A stretch of 64,000 bases of DNA from G963662655 sp963665015 (lineage in GTDB: Bacteria; Cloacimonadota; Cloacimonadia; Cloacimonadales; JAIOQZ01). Under the pieces are notes generated by a model that saw only the letters and a program-made list of their open reading frames with translations, had not been told where the DNA came from and ran no database searches. The stretch lies in assembly GCA_963665015.2 (NCBI GenBank), contig CAXXSY010000004.1, positions 1,116,001 to 1,180,000 of the forward strand, given 5' to 3'. The position numbers and the translations under genes are program-made. Shown here one piece after another: positions 16,224 to 24,599 of this stretch; position 1 is the first letter of the stretch; each line of letters starts with the position of its first letter.

Positions 16224-17306
16224 TTATCCGGTGTTTGTATCCGGATGATATTCCATAATTTGGTTTTTTCCGTTCCGCTTCGCTCGATACAGGGCCGTGT
16301 CCGCCTGGTAGAGCATTTCATCGACTTTTTCAGGATTGTGCTTGTTGATGTCGGATACCCCGATGCTGACGGTCGTCTTGATCATGGCGTCGCGAGAGCG
16401 GATTTCGAGGGATTCGATTTTCTTGCGCACCTTTTCCGCCACGAACAGCGCCTGCGCCAGGCCTGTGTCCGGCAGTACGATGAGGAACTCCTCGCCGCCG
16501 TAGCGTCCCACGATATCCTGCTCACGGATATCCTCTTTCAGGCTGAGCCCGATCTGGCGCAGCACGACGTCGCCGGTCAGGTGCCCGTAGGTGTCGTTGA
16601 CCTTCTTGAAGTTATCGATATCCAGCAGAAGACAGGAGAGCGAATGGTCGTGGCGCTTGGATTTGCTGAATTCCTTGGAGAACATGTCCATGACGAACGC
16701 ACGGTTGTAAAGTTTGGTCAGATAGTCGTAGGTGGCGAGTTCGTAGAGCTTTTTGTTCTTCTTTTCGAGCTCCGCGTTGACTTCCTTGAGCTGCCGGTTG
16801 AGCAACTCCAATCGCTTGGTCTGGTCGCTGATGGCGTTGAACATCTCCGCCAGCAGGTTCCCCTTGATGATCTCGTTGACCACTCTCTGGTCGTCGTCGA
16901 ACACGATCTCGATGATGTTTTTCAGTACGTTCTTGCGGATGGTGGGGATTCGTTTGAGAATATGCGAGAAGGCCTCCGGGGTGATCTGCACGATCTTGAC
17001 GTCGGTCAGGCAGGTCACGGTGGCGGAGCGGCTTGAAGTCAGGAGCAGCCCGATCTCGCCGATGAATTCGTTGGGGCCTTTCTGGATGAGCTCGACGCGC
17101 TCTCCATCCGGAAGTACTTTACTGATCTGCACTCGTCCCGACAAAATGAGAAACAGGTCGGCAGAAACTTCGTCCTGACGTATGATCGTTTCACCCTTGT
17201 AGAACGAGCGCTCGATGAAGCACTCTTTCGAAAGGTCACAGAGAAGTGATTTATCGACTTCAGAAAACAAACGGTTCAGCTTGAGCCGATCAAAGAAATC
17301 TTCCAT
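16224..17306 (-). CDS. Cyclic-nucleotide-binding domain plus GGDEF diguanylate cyclase
   Basis: A 360-residue protein. Residues about 10-130 form a cNMP-binding (CRP-like) beta-roll (GETIIRQDEVSADLFLILSG, SRSATVTC). A coiled coil follows (150-195, KRLELLNRQLKEVNAELEKK). The GGDEF domain covers about 195-355 with VGRYGGEEF as active-site loop, and REQD five residues earlier matching the inhibitory I-site RxxD. It should make c-di-GMP from two GTP, with feedback inhibition. The ATG at 17306 has a GAGGT site seven bases upstream; the extra N-terminal stretch to 17375 lacks support. It heads a likely operon with the HD-GYP and TPR genes. Confidence 0.9.
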   Translation of the reverse strand: MEDFFDRLKLNRLFSEVDKSLLCDLSKECFIERSFYKGETIIRQDEVSADLFLILSGRVQISKVLPDGERVELIQKGPNEFIGEIGLLLTSSRSATVTCLTDVKIVQITPEAFSHILKRIPTIRKNVLKNIIEIVFDDDQRVVNEIIKGNLLAEMFNAISDQTKRLELLNRQLKEVNAELEKKNKKLYELATYDYLTKLYNRAFVMDMFSKEFSKSKRHDHSLSCLLLDIDNFKKVNDTYGHLTGDVVLRQIGLSLKEDIREQDIVGRYGGEEFLIVLPDTGLAQALFVAEKVRKKIESLEIRSRDAMIKTTVSIGVSDINKHNPEKVDEMLYQADTALYRAKRNGKNQIMEYHPDTNTG

Positions 17307-17556
17307 TATGTTACCTCGGTCTGATCCTCTATGATATCCCCAGCATTGAAAGTGCAGTATCCTTTCCTGCGCCAATCTAAAGTTTCCATTTTCAGAGATA
17401 TATTGTAAAGCGTTTTTTGTCGGTTACGCTGTTTTTTTCGGGAACTGATCGATATTCATGATGCGCCTTCTTAGAAATCCATAATGATGAGAGCGATTCA
17501 TCCCGGTGTGGGATTGTCCGGCTATCGGTTTATTGCATAGAGAATTAGAAGCTTCG

Positions 17557-18399
17557 TTACTGGAATCGACGATGATAAAGAAACCGTCTGAACGCCTTCC
17601 TGAGTACGATGGCGAGAAAATACGCCGTCCCGCTGATGATGATGATGGTCGATCCCGGCGCAAGCCCCGGTTCGTACGAAACATAGAGCCCGACCAACGA
17701 AAACAGCAGGCTGAAACCCATGGCGAAAAGCATCATGGCTCCGGGTGTCCTGGTGAACAGCGCGGCGATGGCGGCAGGTAGTGTCAGGAGCGCGATGGCG
17801 AGGATCAAGCCCACGATGGTTGTCAGCACGACGATGGTCACCGCGATCATGCACAGCATGAGGATGTAGAGTATCTCGGCGTGCAGGCCGCGCAGACCGG
17901 CGAATTCCTGATCGAACGAGATGGCGAGGAACTGCCGGTACAGGAGGATGATTACGATCATCACCAAGAGCGTCATCGATCCGAGCACGATGAGGTCGAG
18001 ACGACTGACCAGCAGGATGTTGCCGAAGAGGTAGGACATCAGATTGCGGTTGTAGCCGGGCTTGAGCTGCATGAAGAGGATTCCGGACGCCATGCCGATC
18101 GCCCACATGGCGCTGATGAGCGTGTCCTCGTGCTCGCCGGCGTGCAGTTTGACCAGTCCGATTACGACTGCCGCGATAATCGCGGTGATAAACGCGCCCA
18201 GATGGGGATTCCAGCCGAGGTAGTAGAACAGCCCGACACCGCCCAGCACCGTGTGCGCGATCCCACCGCTGATGAGCGCAATCCGCTTGATGACCACGAG
18301 TGTTCCGGTCATGCCGCATAACACGCTGGCAAACACCGCCGCGATCACCGCGTTGCGCAGGAAGTCGTACTCGACAAGCAAGTTCATGATGTGTGACAT
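17557..18399 (-). CDS. Metal-type ABC transporter permease (ZnuB/ABC-3 family)
   Basis: A 280-residue integral membrane protein with about eight hydrophobic helices. FLRNAVIAAVFASVLCGMTG, RIALISGGIAHTVLGGVG and LLTLPAAIAALFTRTPG are typical of ABC-3 permeases for zinc, manganese or iron chelates. The cognate ATPase and solute-binding protein are not next to it: the neighbours are the GGDEF gene (250 bp away) and the repeat-rich spacer before porX. It may work with components encoded elsewhere or be a remnant. Metal specificity cannot be read from the permease. Confidence 0.85.
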   Translation of the reverse strand: MSHIMNLLVEYDFLRNAVIAAVFASVLCGMTGTLVVIKRIALISGGIAHTVLGGVGLFYYLGWNPHLGAFITAIIAAVVIGLVKLHAGEHEDTLISAMWAIGMASGILFMQLKPGYNRNLMSYLFGNILLVSRLDLIVLGSMTLLVMIVIILLYRQFLAISFDQEFAGLRGLHAEILYILMLCMIAVTIVVLTTIVGLILAIALLTLPAAIAALFTRTPGAMMLFAMGFSLLFSLVGLYVSYEPGLAPGSTIIIISGTAYFLAIVLRKAFRRFLYHRRFQ

Positions 18400-18643
18400 A
18401 TGAATCCTTGAAACCCTTGTTAGAGATTAAAACCCTCATCCCCCGCCTTCTCCCGCAAGCAGGAGAAGGAGCTATAAGGATGCTCGCCTTTGAAGATTCG
18501 AATTTGCAAGCAAATTCACAGAGGTCGAGCGCTACAGTCTCTTCGGAACGCGGACGTCTTCGTCCGCATTTCTTCCCCATCTCACATTGCCGTTCCCTCG
18601 CCTCCCGATGCATCGGGACGGGAGAGGGACAGGGTGAGGGTCT
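18400..18643. repeat. Mosaic of dispersed hairpin modules (families E, D, A)
   Basis: Four modules lie back to back between the permease start and the porX stop. 18427-18480: family E (CTTCTCC-CGCAAGCAGG-AGAAG type). 18496-18537: family D with stem AATTTG-CAAG-CAAATT and the flank complementary to GCTCGACCTCTGTG. 18545-18569: a perfect family A hairpin, GGACG/CGTCC, in reverse orientation. 18591-18643: family E with an extra TCCCGATGCATCGGGA palindrome in its loop; it abuts the porX TAG stop directly. Any permease promoter would have to lie within these modules. Confidence 0.7.
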
Positions 18644-20197
18644 CTATTTACTCTTGCACACCGCCAGCGGCAGGATCATCTCCTGCATGGAGATACCACC
18701 GTGTTGGAAGGTGCCGTTGTATTGCTTCTGGTATTGATGATACGAATTCGGATAGACGAAATAATAGTCGTCCTTGGTGAAGATGAAGTTATCGATGATG
18801 TTTCGTGACGGCAGACCGTAGCTCGACGGCTTTTTCACATAGACCGCATGGCGCTCGTTGCAGGTGAGGTTTTTACCTTCCTTGTAGCGCACGGTTATCG
18901 TGGTATCGCGGTCACCGATGGCCTGTGTGGCTCGGTTAACGCGGATGGAACCGTGGTCGGTGGTGATGACGACCGTGGCGTCCTGCTTCGATATCTGCTT
19001 CAGCGTCTCGTAGAGCGAGGAGTGCATGAACCAGTGCTTGGTGAAGGCTCTGAGCGCCTGTTCGTCCGGGATGGTCTCCTGGAGAATCTGGTCTTTGGAG
19101 CGGTGGTGCGCGAGCAGGTCGAGGAAGTTATAGACCAGCACGACGAGCTTCTCTTTCGACCACGAATCGAGCTTGCGGATGACGAAGTTGCCCTCCTCGA
19201 TGTTGAAGATTTTCACGTATTTCGAGCCCGGATCGAGGTTGTGTCCGAGGTCTTTCAGGTGCGCGTCGAGGAGCTGATGTTCGTTGCGGTTCCGGCTGTT
19301 GTCGATGTCGTGCGAGTCGGTCCAGTATTCGGGGAACATTTTGGCGATATCGGCAGGCAGGAGTCCGCTGAAGAGCGCGTTACGGGAGTATGGCGTCGCG
19401 GTGGGCAGGATCGAGTAGTAGAGTTGGAGATCGACGTTGAACATCTCCCGGATGAAGGGCTCCAGCGCGAAGTACTGGTCGAGCCGCATGCAGTCGAGGA
19501 TGATGAAGTAGATTGGTTTCTGCTCTTCGAACATGGGGGAGATGTACTCCGAGATCACGTCGAAAGAGAAAGTCGGTCGGTCGTCGCTCTTGAGCCAGTT
19601 CGGATAGTGCTCTTCAATGTAGTTGCAGAACTCGGTGTTGCAGTTTCGTTTTTCGAGGAAGTGCATGTGCGCGAGGCCCGGATCGTTGATTTCGTCGATC
19701 AGGGTGTCCCACTGGCAGATGTCGCGATAGATGTTCTTCCATTCGTCCCAGTCGGGCGCTGCGAAGAGCCGCTGATTGATTTGCGCCGAGAAGCGCGAGT
19801 ATTCCTCGCCGATCTGGTTCTGGCGAATCTCGTCCGCCTGGAATATCTTCTTCACAGCCATGATGATCTGATTCGGATTGATGGGCTTGATCAGGTAGTC
19901 GGTGATCTGCCGCGCGATGGCCTTGTCCATCAGACCTTCCTCTTCGCTCTTGGTGACCATCACGATGGGCAGCGAGGTGTTGATCTTGCGGATTTCCAGC
20001 AGGGTGGAGAGGCCGTCCAGTCCGGGCATCATCTCGTCCAGCAGCACCAGATCGAATTTCTCCTTCACCACGTAGGCGATGGCGTCGGTGCCGTTGGTGG
20101 CGGTGGTTACTTTATAGCCTTTTTCTTCGAGGAAAATGACGAAGGGTTTCAGAAGCTCGACTTCGTCGTCAACCCATAGAATCTTTAACTGTCGCAT
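18644..20197 (-). CDS. porX: PorX-like response regulator with PglZ-type phosphodiesterase domain
   Basis: A 517-residue two-domain protein. Residues 1-120 are a CheY-like receiver (KILWVDDE, phospho-acceptor Asp54 in LVLLDEMMPG, Lys in YLIKPINP). Residues about 220-515 form a PglZ/alkaline-phosphatase-superfamily domain (YFIILDCMRLDQY, ILPTATPYSRNALFSGLLP, VVITTDHGSIRVN). This receiver-PglZ architecture is that of PorX, the regulator needed for type IX secretion in Porphyromonas and Flavobacterium. It fits the T9SS-sorted proteins in this window. The partner kinase PorY and the Por secretion apparatus are not in the window. The stop codon is immediately followed by a family E repeat. Confidence 0.87.
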   Translation of the reverse strand: MRQLKILWVDDEVELLKPFVIFLEEKGYKVTTATNGTDAIAYVVKEKFDLVLLDEMMPGLDGLSTLLEIRKINTSLPIVMVTKSEEEGLMDKAIARQITDYLIKPINPNQIIMAVKKIFQADEIRQNQIGEEYSRFSAQINQRLFAAPDWDEWKNIYRDICQWDTLIDEINDPGLAHMHFLEKRNCNTEFCNYIEEHYPNWLKSDDRPTFSFDVISEYISPMFEEQKPIYFIILDCMRLDQYFALEPFIREMFNVDLQLYYSILPTATPYSRNALFSGLLPADIAKMFPEYWTDSHDIDNSRNRNEHQLLDAHLKDLGHNLDPGSKYVKIFNIEEGNFVIRKLDSWSKEKLVVLVYNFLDLLAHHRSKDQILQETIPDEQALRAFTKHWFMHSSLYETLKQISKQDATVVITTDHGSIRVNRATQAIGDRDTTITVRYKEGKNLTCNERHAVYVKKPSSYGLPSRNIIDNFIFTKDDYYFVYPNSYHQYQKQYNGTFQHGGISMQEMILPLAVCKSK

Positions 20198-20521
20198 AAA
20201 AACCTCTTTTGTCTTGTTGCATGCAGAATTCCCTATCGGACCGCCAAGCTTTTGCTTGGCATCTTTCTGTGGTCCGCCAAGCTCCAGCTTGGCATCAGGT
20301 GTTACTCCAGATCACGTATTAACAATATATATCACTTATCAAGATATCAAAGAGATGCAGGCGAGGACGTCTATGTACTTGTAGCGCTCGACCTCCGGGC
20401 GAGCTTCTCCAAGTGAGATGCCAAGCTGGAGCTTGGCGGACCTGGAAGATGCAGACGTGGACGTCTGCGTACCCAGGGGAGAGATGCAAGTATGCTTGCG
20501 CTCCAAGGTCTCTGTCTCCTG
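20198..20521. repeat. Dense cluster of family A and B hairpin modules
   Basis: This spacer shows the family A format most clearly: GATGC, a 5-nt arm, a 4-nt loop (often TGGA), the complementary 5-nt arm, then GCG and a CC-ending tail. Reverse-orientation copies are at 20238-20263 and 20271-20296 (arm CAAGC/GCTTG). Forward copies are at 20417-20442 (CAAGC/GCTTG), 20448-20473 (AGACG/CGTCT), 20353-20380 (decayed AGGCG/CGTCT) and 20483-20504 (short AAG/CTT). A family B hairpin, GCTCG-ACCTCCGGG-CGAGC, is at 20386-20404. No gene is seen. The region separates porX from the gene at 20522. Confidence 0.75.
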
Positions 20522-21145
20522 TCAAGCCTGCGGCATGCCCTCCATCTGCTCTGCTTCTTCGAGCTTCCTTTGTTTCAGGCGGATCGAATCCTTCACCTGG
20601 GTGAGGTCCATGTCCTGGAAGTAGATCGCGAGCTTGTAGTTGAGGTCTTTCCGGCTGCAATTGAAGCTGGTGGTCATCTTCTCGAAGAACTGGTCGATGA
20701 ATATCTCCTTGAGCGTCTTGTCTTTGCGGTTCCGCCTCTCTTTCTCGGTCTTGACCTCTTCGCGCAGCTCGGGTGTGGGCAGGCCTTCCGCCTTGCCCAG
20801 CCATGCTTCGGTCTCTTCGTAGGCGCAGTCCTTGACCAGTGGCTTGATCATGTTGAGCTTGTCGAATCCGATCTGCTTCAGCGACTGCTCGTTGATGTCC
20901 AGCTCCTGGATGAAGAGATCGTTGATGCCGATCAGCTTGCTCGCGAAGCTACCCGCCATGGCGTATTCGGTCTCGATAAAATCCTTGAAATTCTTGTAGC
21001 CTCGAAGCTTGAAAATCTTGCTGCGTTTGATCTCGGAGAGCAGTCCGCCGAGGCTGACAAAGTTCTCTTCCAGACTTTTCTTCAGCCTTCCCACGGCTTC
21101 GAATTTTTCTTCCGGGGTCTGTTCTATACTATTGAAATCGTCCAT
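20522..21145 (-). CDS. Conserved-looking protein of unknown function
   Basis: A 207-residue soluble, strongly charged and mostly helical protein without signal peptide. Residues 15-75 (GRLKKSLEENFVSLGGLLSE, KLRGYKNFKDFIETEYAM) recall the DUF3102-type pattern seen in DNA-binding or plasmid-associated proteins, where a bacterium-wide 'I...G.Y..F..w.e' motif is followed by helices; this is a weak resemblance. Residues 110-170 are a charged coil. It begins 10 bp after the panB stop on the same strand and so may be cotranscribed with tgt-panB. Not recognised further. Confidence 0.6.
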   Translation of the reverse strand: MDDFNSIEQTPEEKFEAVGRLKKSLEENFVSLGGLLSEIKRSKIFKLRGYKNFKDFIETEYAMAGSFASKLIGINDLFIQELDINEQSLKQIGFDKLNMIKPLVKDCAYEETEAWLGKAEGLPTPELREEVKTEKERRNRKDKTLKEIFIDQFFEKMTTSFNCSRKDLNYKLAIYFQDMDLTQVKDSIRLKQRKLEEAEQMEGMPQA

Positions 21146-21155
21146 TGATCACTCC

Positions 21156-21959
21156 TTACTCTTCGGGAAAATATATCTGCTTCCGCTCTGGAAAACGTTT
21201 TTCGCGGACATCGTTACACCACGCTTCGAGGGCCTTGGGAACCCGTTCGTTCAGGTTTTCGTACAGCAGAACGAATTTCGGCTTGAAATCGCTGAAGCCC
21301 AGAAGGTCGTGATAGACCAGCACCTGACCGTCCGTGTAGCGTCCCGCGCCGATGCCGATGGTGGGGATCGTCAATTCCTCGGATATTCTTCTACCCAGCT
21401 TCTCCGGAATCCCTTCCAGAACCAGCATGAACGCGCCGGCTTCCTCGATCTTCTTCGCTTGCCGGAAGAGCTGTTCGGAAGCGTCGTCGTCCTTGCCTTG
21501 CACCTTGTAGCCGCCGAATCGGTTGACCGACTGCGGCGTAAGCCCCAGGTGCGCGACGACCGGTATCTCGCAATCGACAATCGCCCGGATCGCCTCCAGA
21601 CGGCTTTCGCTGCCTCCTTCGAGCTTCACCGCGTTGGCGCCGGCCTCGATGACGAGGCGAAAGGCATTCTCTTTGGTGGTGCGGAGGTCGAGGTGGAAGC
21701 TGCGGTAGGGCATGTCGCTGATGACGAAGGTGTCCTTCGCGCCGCGCCGAACCGCACTGGTGTGATGGATCATGTCGTCCATGGTCACTTGCAGCGTGTT
21801 TTCGTACCCGAGCACGACCATGCCGAGGCTGTCGCCCACCAGGATCAAGTCGGCGCCCGATTTCTCGACCGCTTTCCCGGCGGGGTAGTCGTAGGCGGTC
21901 AGCATGCAAATCTTCTCGCCCTTGTCTTTCATCTCTTGAAAGGATTTTACGCTCTTCAT
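21156..21959 (-). CDS. panB: 3-methyl-2-oxobutanoate hydroxymethyltransferase
   Basis: A 267-residue enzyme catalysing the first committed step of pantothenate (coenzyme A) synthesis: ketopantoate from alpha-ketoisovalerate and methylene-tetrahydrofolate. The TIM-barrel landmarks are MLTAYDYPAGKAVEKSG, LILVGDSLGMVVLGYENTL, MIHHTSAVRRG, NAVKLEGG, VVAHLGLTPQ and PTIGIGAG. The start at 21959 is preceded by AAGGG with 7-base spacing; the upstream in-frame start at 21998 lies within tgt. The gene begins just after the tgt stop. Confidence 0.93.
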   Translation of the reverse strand: MKSVKSFQEMKDKGEKICMLTAYDYPAGKAVEKSGADLILVGDSLGMVVLGYENTLQVTMDDMIHHTSAVRRGAKDTFVISDMPYRSFHLDLRTTKENAFRLVIEAGANAVKLEGGSESRLEAIRAIVDCEIPVVAHLGLTPQSVNRFGGYKVQGKDDDASEQLFRQAKKIEEAGAFMLVLEGIPEKLGRRISEELTIPTIGIGAGRYTDGQVLVYHDLLGFSDFKPKFVLLYENLNERVPKALEAWCNDVREKRFPERKQIYFPEE

Positions 21960-21978
21960 AGTATCGCCCTTATAGCAT

Positions 21979-23103
21979 TCAGCCTGTGTCATTGTCAATC
22001 AATCTGTCCAGATTTTCCGCGTGCTCGTTGAAAAATTCTTCATAGCGATCCTCGATGATGGCTTTGCGACAGGCTCCCACAAGCTCGAGGTAGAAATGCA
22101 GACTGTGAATGGTCGCCAGTCTCATGCCGAGTAGTTCATCGACGGAGAAGAGGTGCCGGAGGTAGGCACGTGAGAAATTGCGGCAGGTATAGCAGTCGCA
22201 GTCGGGATCGACCGGACTAAAATCTTCCTTGTAGCGCGCCGCCTTGACGATGAGCTTGCCCTTCCAGGTGAAGAGCGAGCCCTTGCGCGCGTTGCGGGTG
22301 GGCATCACGCAGTCGAACATATCCACGCCGTTCCGGATATTCTTCAGGAGGTCGAGCGGGGTTCCAACGCCCATCAGGTAGCGCGGTTTGTTCTTGGGCA
22401 GGATGTCGTTGAGCAGGTCCGTGATGCGGAACATGTCCTTTTTATCCTCGCCAACGGCAAGACCGCCGATCGAGTAGCCGGGGAAATCCATCTTCATCAG
22501 CTCCTCGGCGCTTCTCACGCGCAGATCGTCATAGACGCCGCCCTGCACGATACCGAACAGCGCCTGTCGATCGGTTTCCCGGTGCGCGTCGCGGCATCGC
22601 TTCGCCCATTCCAGCGTGGTTTTCAGCGAGTTCTCGACGTAGGCGCGCGTAGCCGGGTAGGGCGGGCATTCGTCGAACGCCATGATGATGTCGGCACCGA
22701 GCGCGTTCTCGATCTCGATCACCTTCTCCGGTGTGAAGAAGTGATAGCTGCCGTCGATGTGCGACTGAAACCGCACCCCGTCGGGCGTGATCTTGCGCAG
22801 TCCGCTGAGGCTCATTACCTGGAATCCGCCGCTGTCCGTGAGGATCGGCCGATCCCAGCTCATGAATCCGTGCAGTCCGCCGGCCCTCCGGACGAGTTCG
22901 TGTCCGGGCCTGAGGTAGAGGTGATAGGTGTTGCCGAGGATGATCTGCGCCTGGATGTCGCGCAGTTCGGCGGGGGAGAGGGTCTTGACCGTCGCCAGCG
23001 TTCCCACCGGCATGAAGATCGGTGTCTGGATGTTTCCATGCGGCGTGACCAGCGTTCCGGCACGGGCTTTCCCCGAAGTTGCTTCCAGTGTGTATTCGAA
23101 GAT
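21979..23103 (-). CDS. tgt: Queuine tRNA-ribosyltransferase, apparent ATC start
   Basis: Enzyme exchanging guanine-34 for a 7-deazaguanine base in tRNAs with GUN anticodons. Landmarks: LTDSGGFQVMSL, FGIVQGGVYDDLR, the zinc site CDCYTC (C-x-C-x2-C, with His downstream). The first ATG (23013) would delete the conserved N-terminus. The frame stays open upstream and encodes KIFEYTLEATSGKARAGTLV and TPHGNIQTPIF, which align with the usual 'F.l.a.dG.AR.G.l.TPHG...TP.FMPVGT' start. At the expected position stands ATC (23103-23101), six bases after AAGGAG (23115-23110). This gives 374 residues, the normal family length. Either an ATC (non-AUG) start or a base error. queC at 62984 belongs to the same pathway. 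Confidence 0.9.
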   Translation of the reverse strand: MFEYTLEATSGKARAGTLVTPHGNIQTPIFMPVGTLATVKTLSPAELRDIQAQIILGNTYHLYLRPGHELVRRAGGLHGFMSWDRPILTDSGGFQVMSLSGLRKITPDGVRFQSHIDGSYHFFTPEKVIEIENALGADIIMAFDECPPYPATRAYVENSLKTTLEWAKRCRDAHRETDRQALFGIVQGGVYDDLRVRSAEELMKMDFPGYSIGGLAVGEDKKDMFRITDLLNDILPKNKPRYLMGVGTPLDLLKNIRNGVDMFDCVMPTRNARKGSLFTWKGKLIVKAARYKEDFSPVDPDCDCYTCRNFSRAYLRHLFSVDELLGMRLATIHSLHFYLELVGACRKAIIEDRYEEFFNEHAENLDRLIDNDTG

Positions 23104-23114
23104 TTTAGGCTCCT

Positions 23115-24440
23115 TTACGGCTCGGTGGTCGTCTCGACCGTTGTCGGGTGTTTCATCGACATATTGCGTATGAAAATTTTCGAGAAGTCATTGTACAGCG
23201 CGTAGATCATCAGGAACAGGAGCAGGCTGAACCCGATCTGCTGCAATATCATCTGCACCTTCAGCGGCAGTGGCTTGCGGAAGACGGCTTCGATCAGGAA
23301 GAAGAAAATCTGACCGCCGTCCAGCACCGGGATGGGCAGGAGGTTCATCACCATCAGGAGCAGGCTGATCGCGGCGATGAAGGAGAAGGTGTCGCCCAGC
23401 CCGCGCTTGGCGATCTGCTTGCTCATGGGCACCATCATCACCGGGCTGCCGATGTTCGTCTTCAGCGACGACGGGTGCAGCAGCAGTTGATAGAGCCCCT
23501 CATAGACCTTCACCACCAGCAGACTCGAGGACAGCGTGCCGTACTGGATCGCCTCCAGCGGCGTATAATGCTCCTTCCACTGGACCGGCGACGGTTGGCT
23601 GATGCCGATCATCTTCTTGTCGTAGCCGGCGAGGGTCGAATCGAGCGCCACGAGCGCGGTGATCGTTTTGCCTTCGCGCTCGATGGTCAAGGTAATCTCG
23701 TTGTCGTCGTGGTTCTGGATCAGGCTGTTCATGTGATACCAGTCGCGCACGAGAGTCGTATCGATCTTCACGATGCGGTCTCCCTCCATCAGACCCGCCT
23801 TGTATGCGGGGAGGCCGAGGATCAGTTCGCCCACCACCGGATCGATGTGCGGTTTGATGTCGGTGTACCACGAAATGGGCTCGATATTCCCGATCTCGAT
23901 AAACTCTTCGCGTCCGTCGCGCAGAAGGGAAATACGATTGGTACCGGCTTCGTCGGTGTATTTCGCTATCTCGCTCCAGCCGCGGATTTCGTTGCCGTTG
24001 ACCTTCGTGACGATGTCGCCGGCCTGAAACGCCTGCGCATAGACGCTGTCAACCGCGCCGATGATGGGGTTGTTGTCCTCGTACGCCCTTCCGATCATGA
24101 AGGACACGATCATGAGCAGGACGGCAAAGACCAGGTTGGCGAGCGGTCCGGCAAGCGCGATGATGGACTTTTGCCACCATGATTTGACGGTGAATTCGTC
24201 ACTCTCGCCGCTGGAGTCGTCGCCGGGATTCTCGCCCTTCATCTTCACGTAGCCGCCCAGTGGGATCCATGAGACGCGAAACTCGGTCTCACCCCACTTG
24301 CGGGAGAATATTTTTGGACCGAATCCGATCGAGAATTTCTCGACATAAACGCCGAAAAGACGCGCTGCCATGAAGTGACCCGATTCGTGTACCGTGATCA
24401 GGATGCCCAGTACGATTATTACGCCAAGTGTCGATAACAA
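23115..24440 (-). CDS. rseP: RseP-type site-2 protease (M50) with PDZ domains
   Basis: A 441-residue inner-membrane zinc protease. The HExxH motif is VHESGHF (His18, Glu19, His22) in the first membrane helix, the third metal ligand is in LLPIPVLDGGQIFF, and two PDZ-like segments lie at about residues 125-195 and 200-275. It cleaves membrane-bound anti-sigma factors or signal-peptide remnants. It starts at TTG (24440) five bases after AAGGAG. It precedes tgt, whose SD overlaps its stop region. The C-terminal LLFLMIYALYNDFSK is the last membrane helix. Confidence 0.92.
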   Translation of the reverse strand: MLSTLGVIIVLGILITVHESGHFMAARLFGVYVEKFSIGFGPKIFSRKWGETEFRVSWIPLGGYVKMKGENPGDDSSGESDEFTVKSWWQKSIIALAGPLANLVFAVLLMIVSFMIGRAYEDNNPIIGAVDSVYAQAFQAGDIVTKVNGNEIRGWSEIAKYTDEAGTNRISLLRDGREEFIEIGNIEPISWYTDIKPHIDPVVGELILGLPAYKAGLMEGDRIVKIDTTLVRDWYHMNSLIQNHDDNEITLTIEREGKTITALVALDSTLAGYDKKMIGISQPSPVQWKEHYTPLEAIQYGTLSSSLLVVKVYEGLYQLLLHPSSLKTNIGSPVMMVPMSKQIAKRGLGDTFSFIAAISLLLMVMNLLPIPVLDGGQIFFFLIEAVFRKPLPLKVQMILQQIGFSLLLFLMIYALYNDFSKIFIRNMSMKHPTTVETTTEP

Positions 24441-24456
24441 TTTTTCTCCTTATTGA

Positions 24457-24599
24457 AATCAACTTCTGGATGTCCGACCGAAGGGAGGTCTTCCGAATGT
24501 TGATTTCTTGCATTCCAGTTACCAGCTTGCGATCTCAATACTCATTATGTACGTAATTCCAACATTCGGAAGAGCCTGCGGCACATTCAGAAGTTGGAA
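24457..24599. repeat. Nested palindromic element, single diverged copy
   Basis: Outer arms TCAACTTCTGGATGT (24459-24473) and ACATTCAGAAGTTG (24583-24596) enclose inner arms TCTTCCGAATGTTGA (24489-24503) and AACATTCGGAAGA (24561-24573). Small GC-rich hairpins sit between outer and inner arms. The architecture and arm sequences match the 191-bp units at 39795-40360. The element fills the spacer between rseP and the MBL gene on the same strand, so it would be transcribed as a large stem-loop if the two genes share a transcript. Confidence 0.7.

Noticed and set aside
15267..17036. Long plus-strand ORF of 589 codons
   Set aside because: Antisense to the GAF/HD-GYP and GGDEF genes, whose motifs are clear; biased Val/Asp/His composition typical of a shadow frame.
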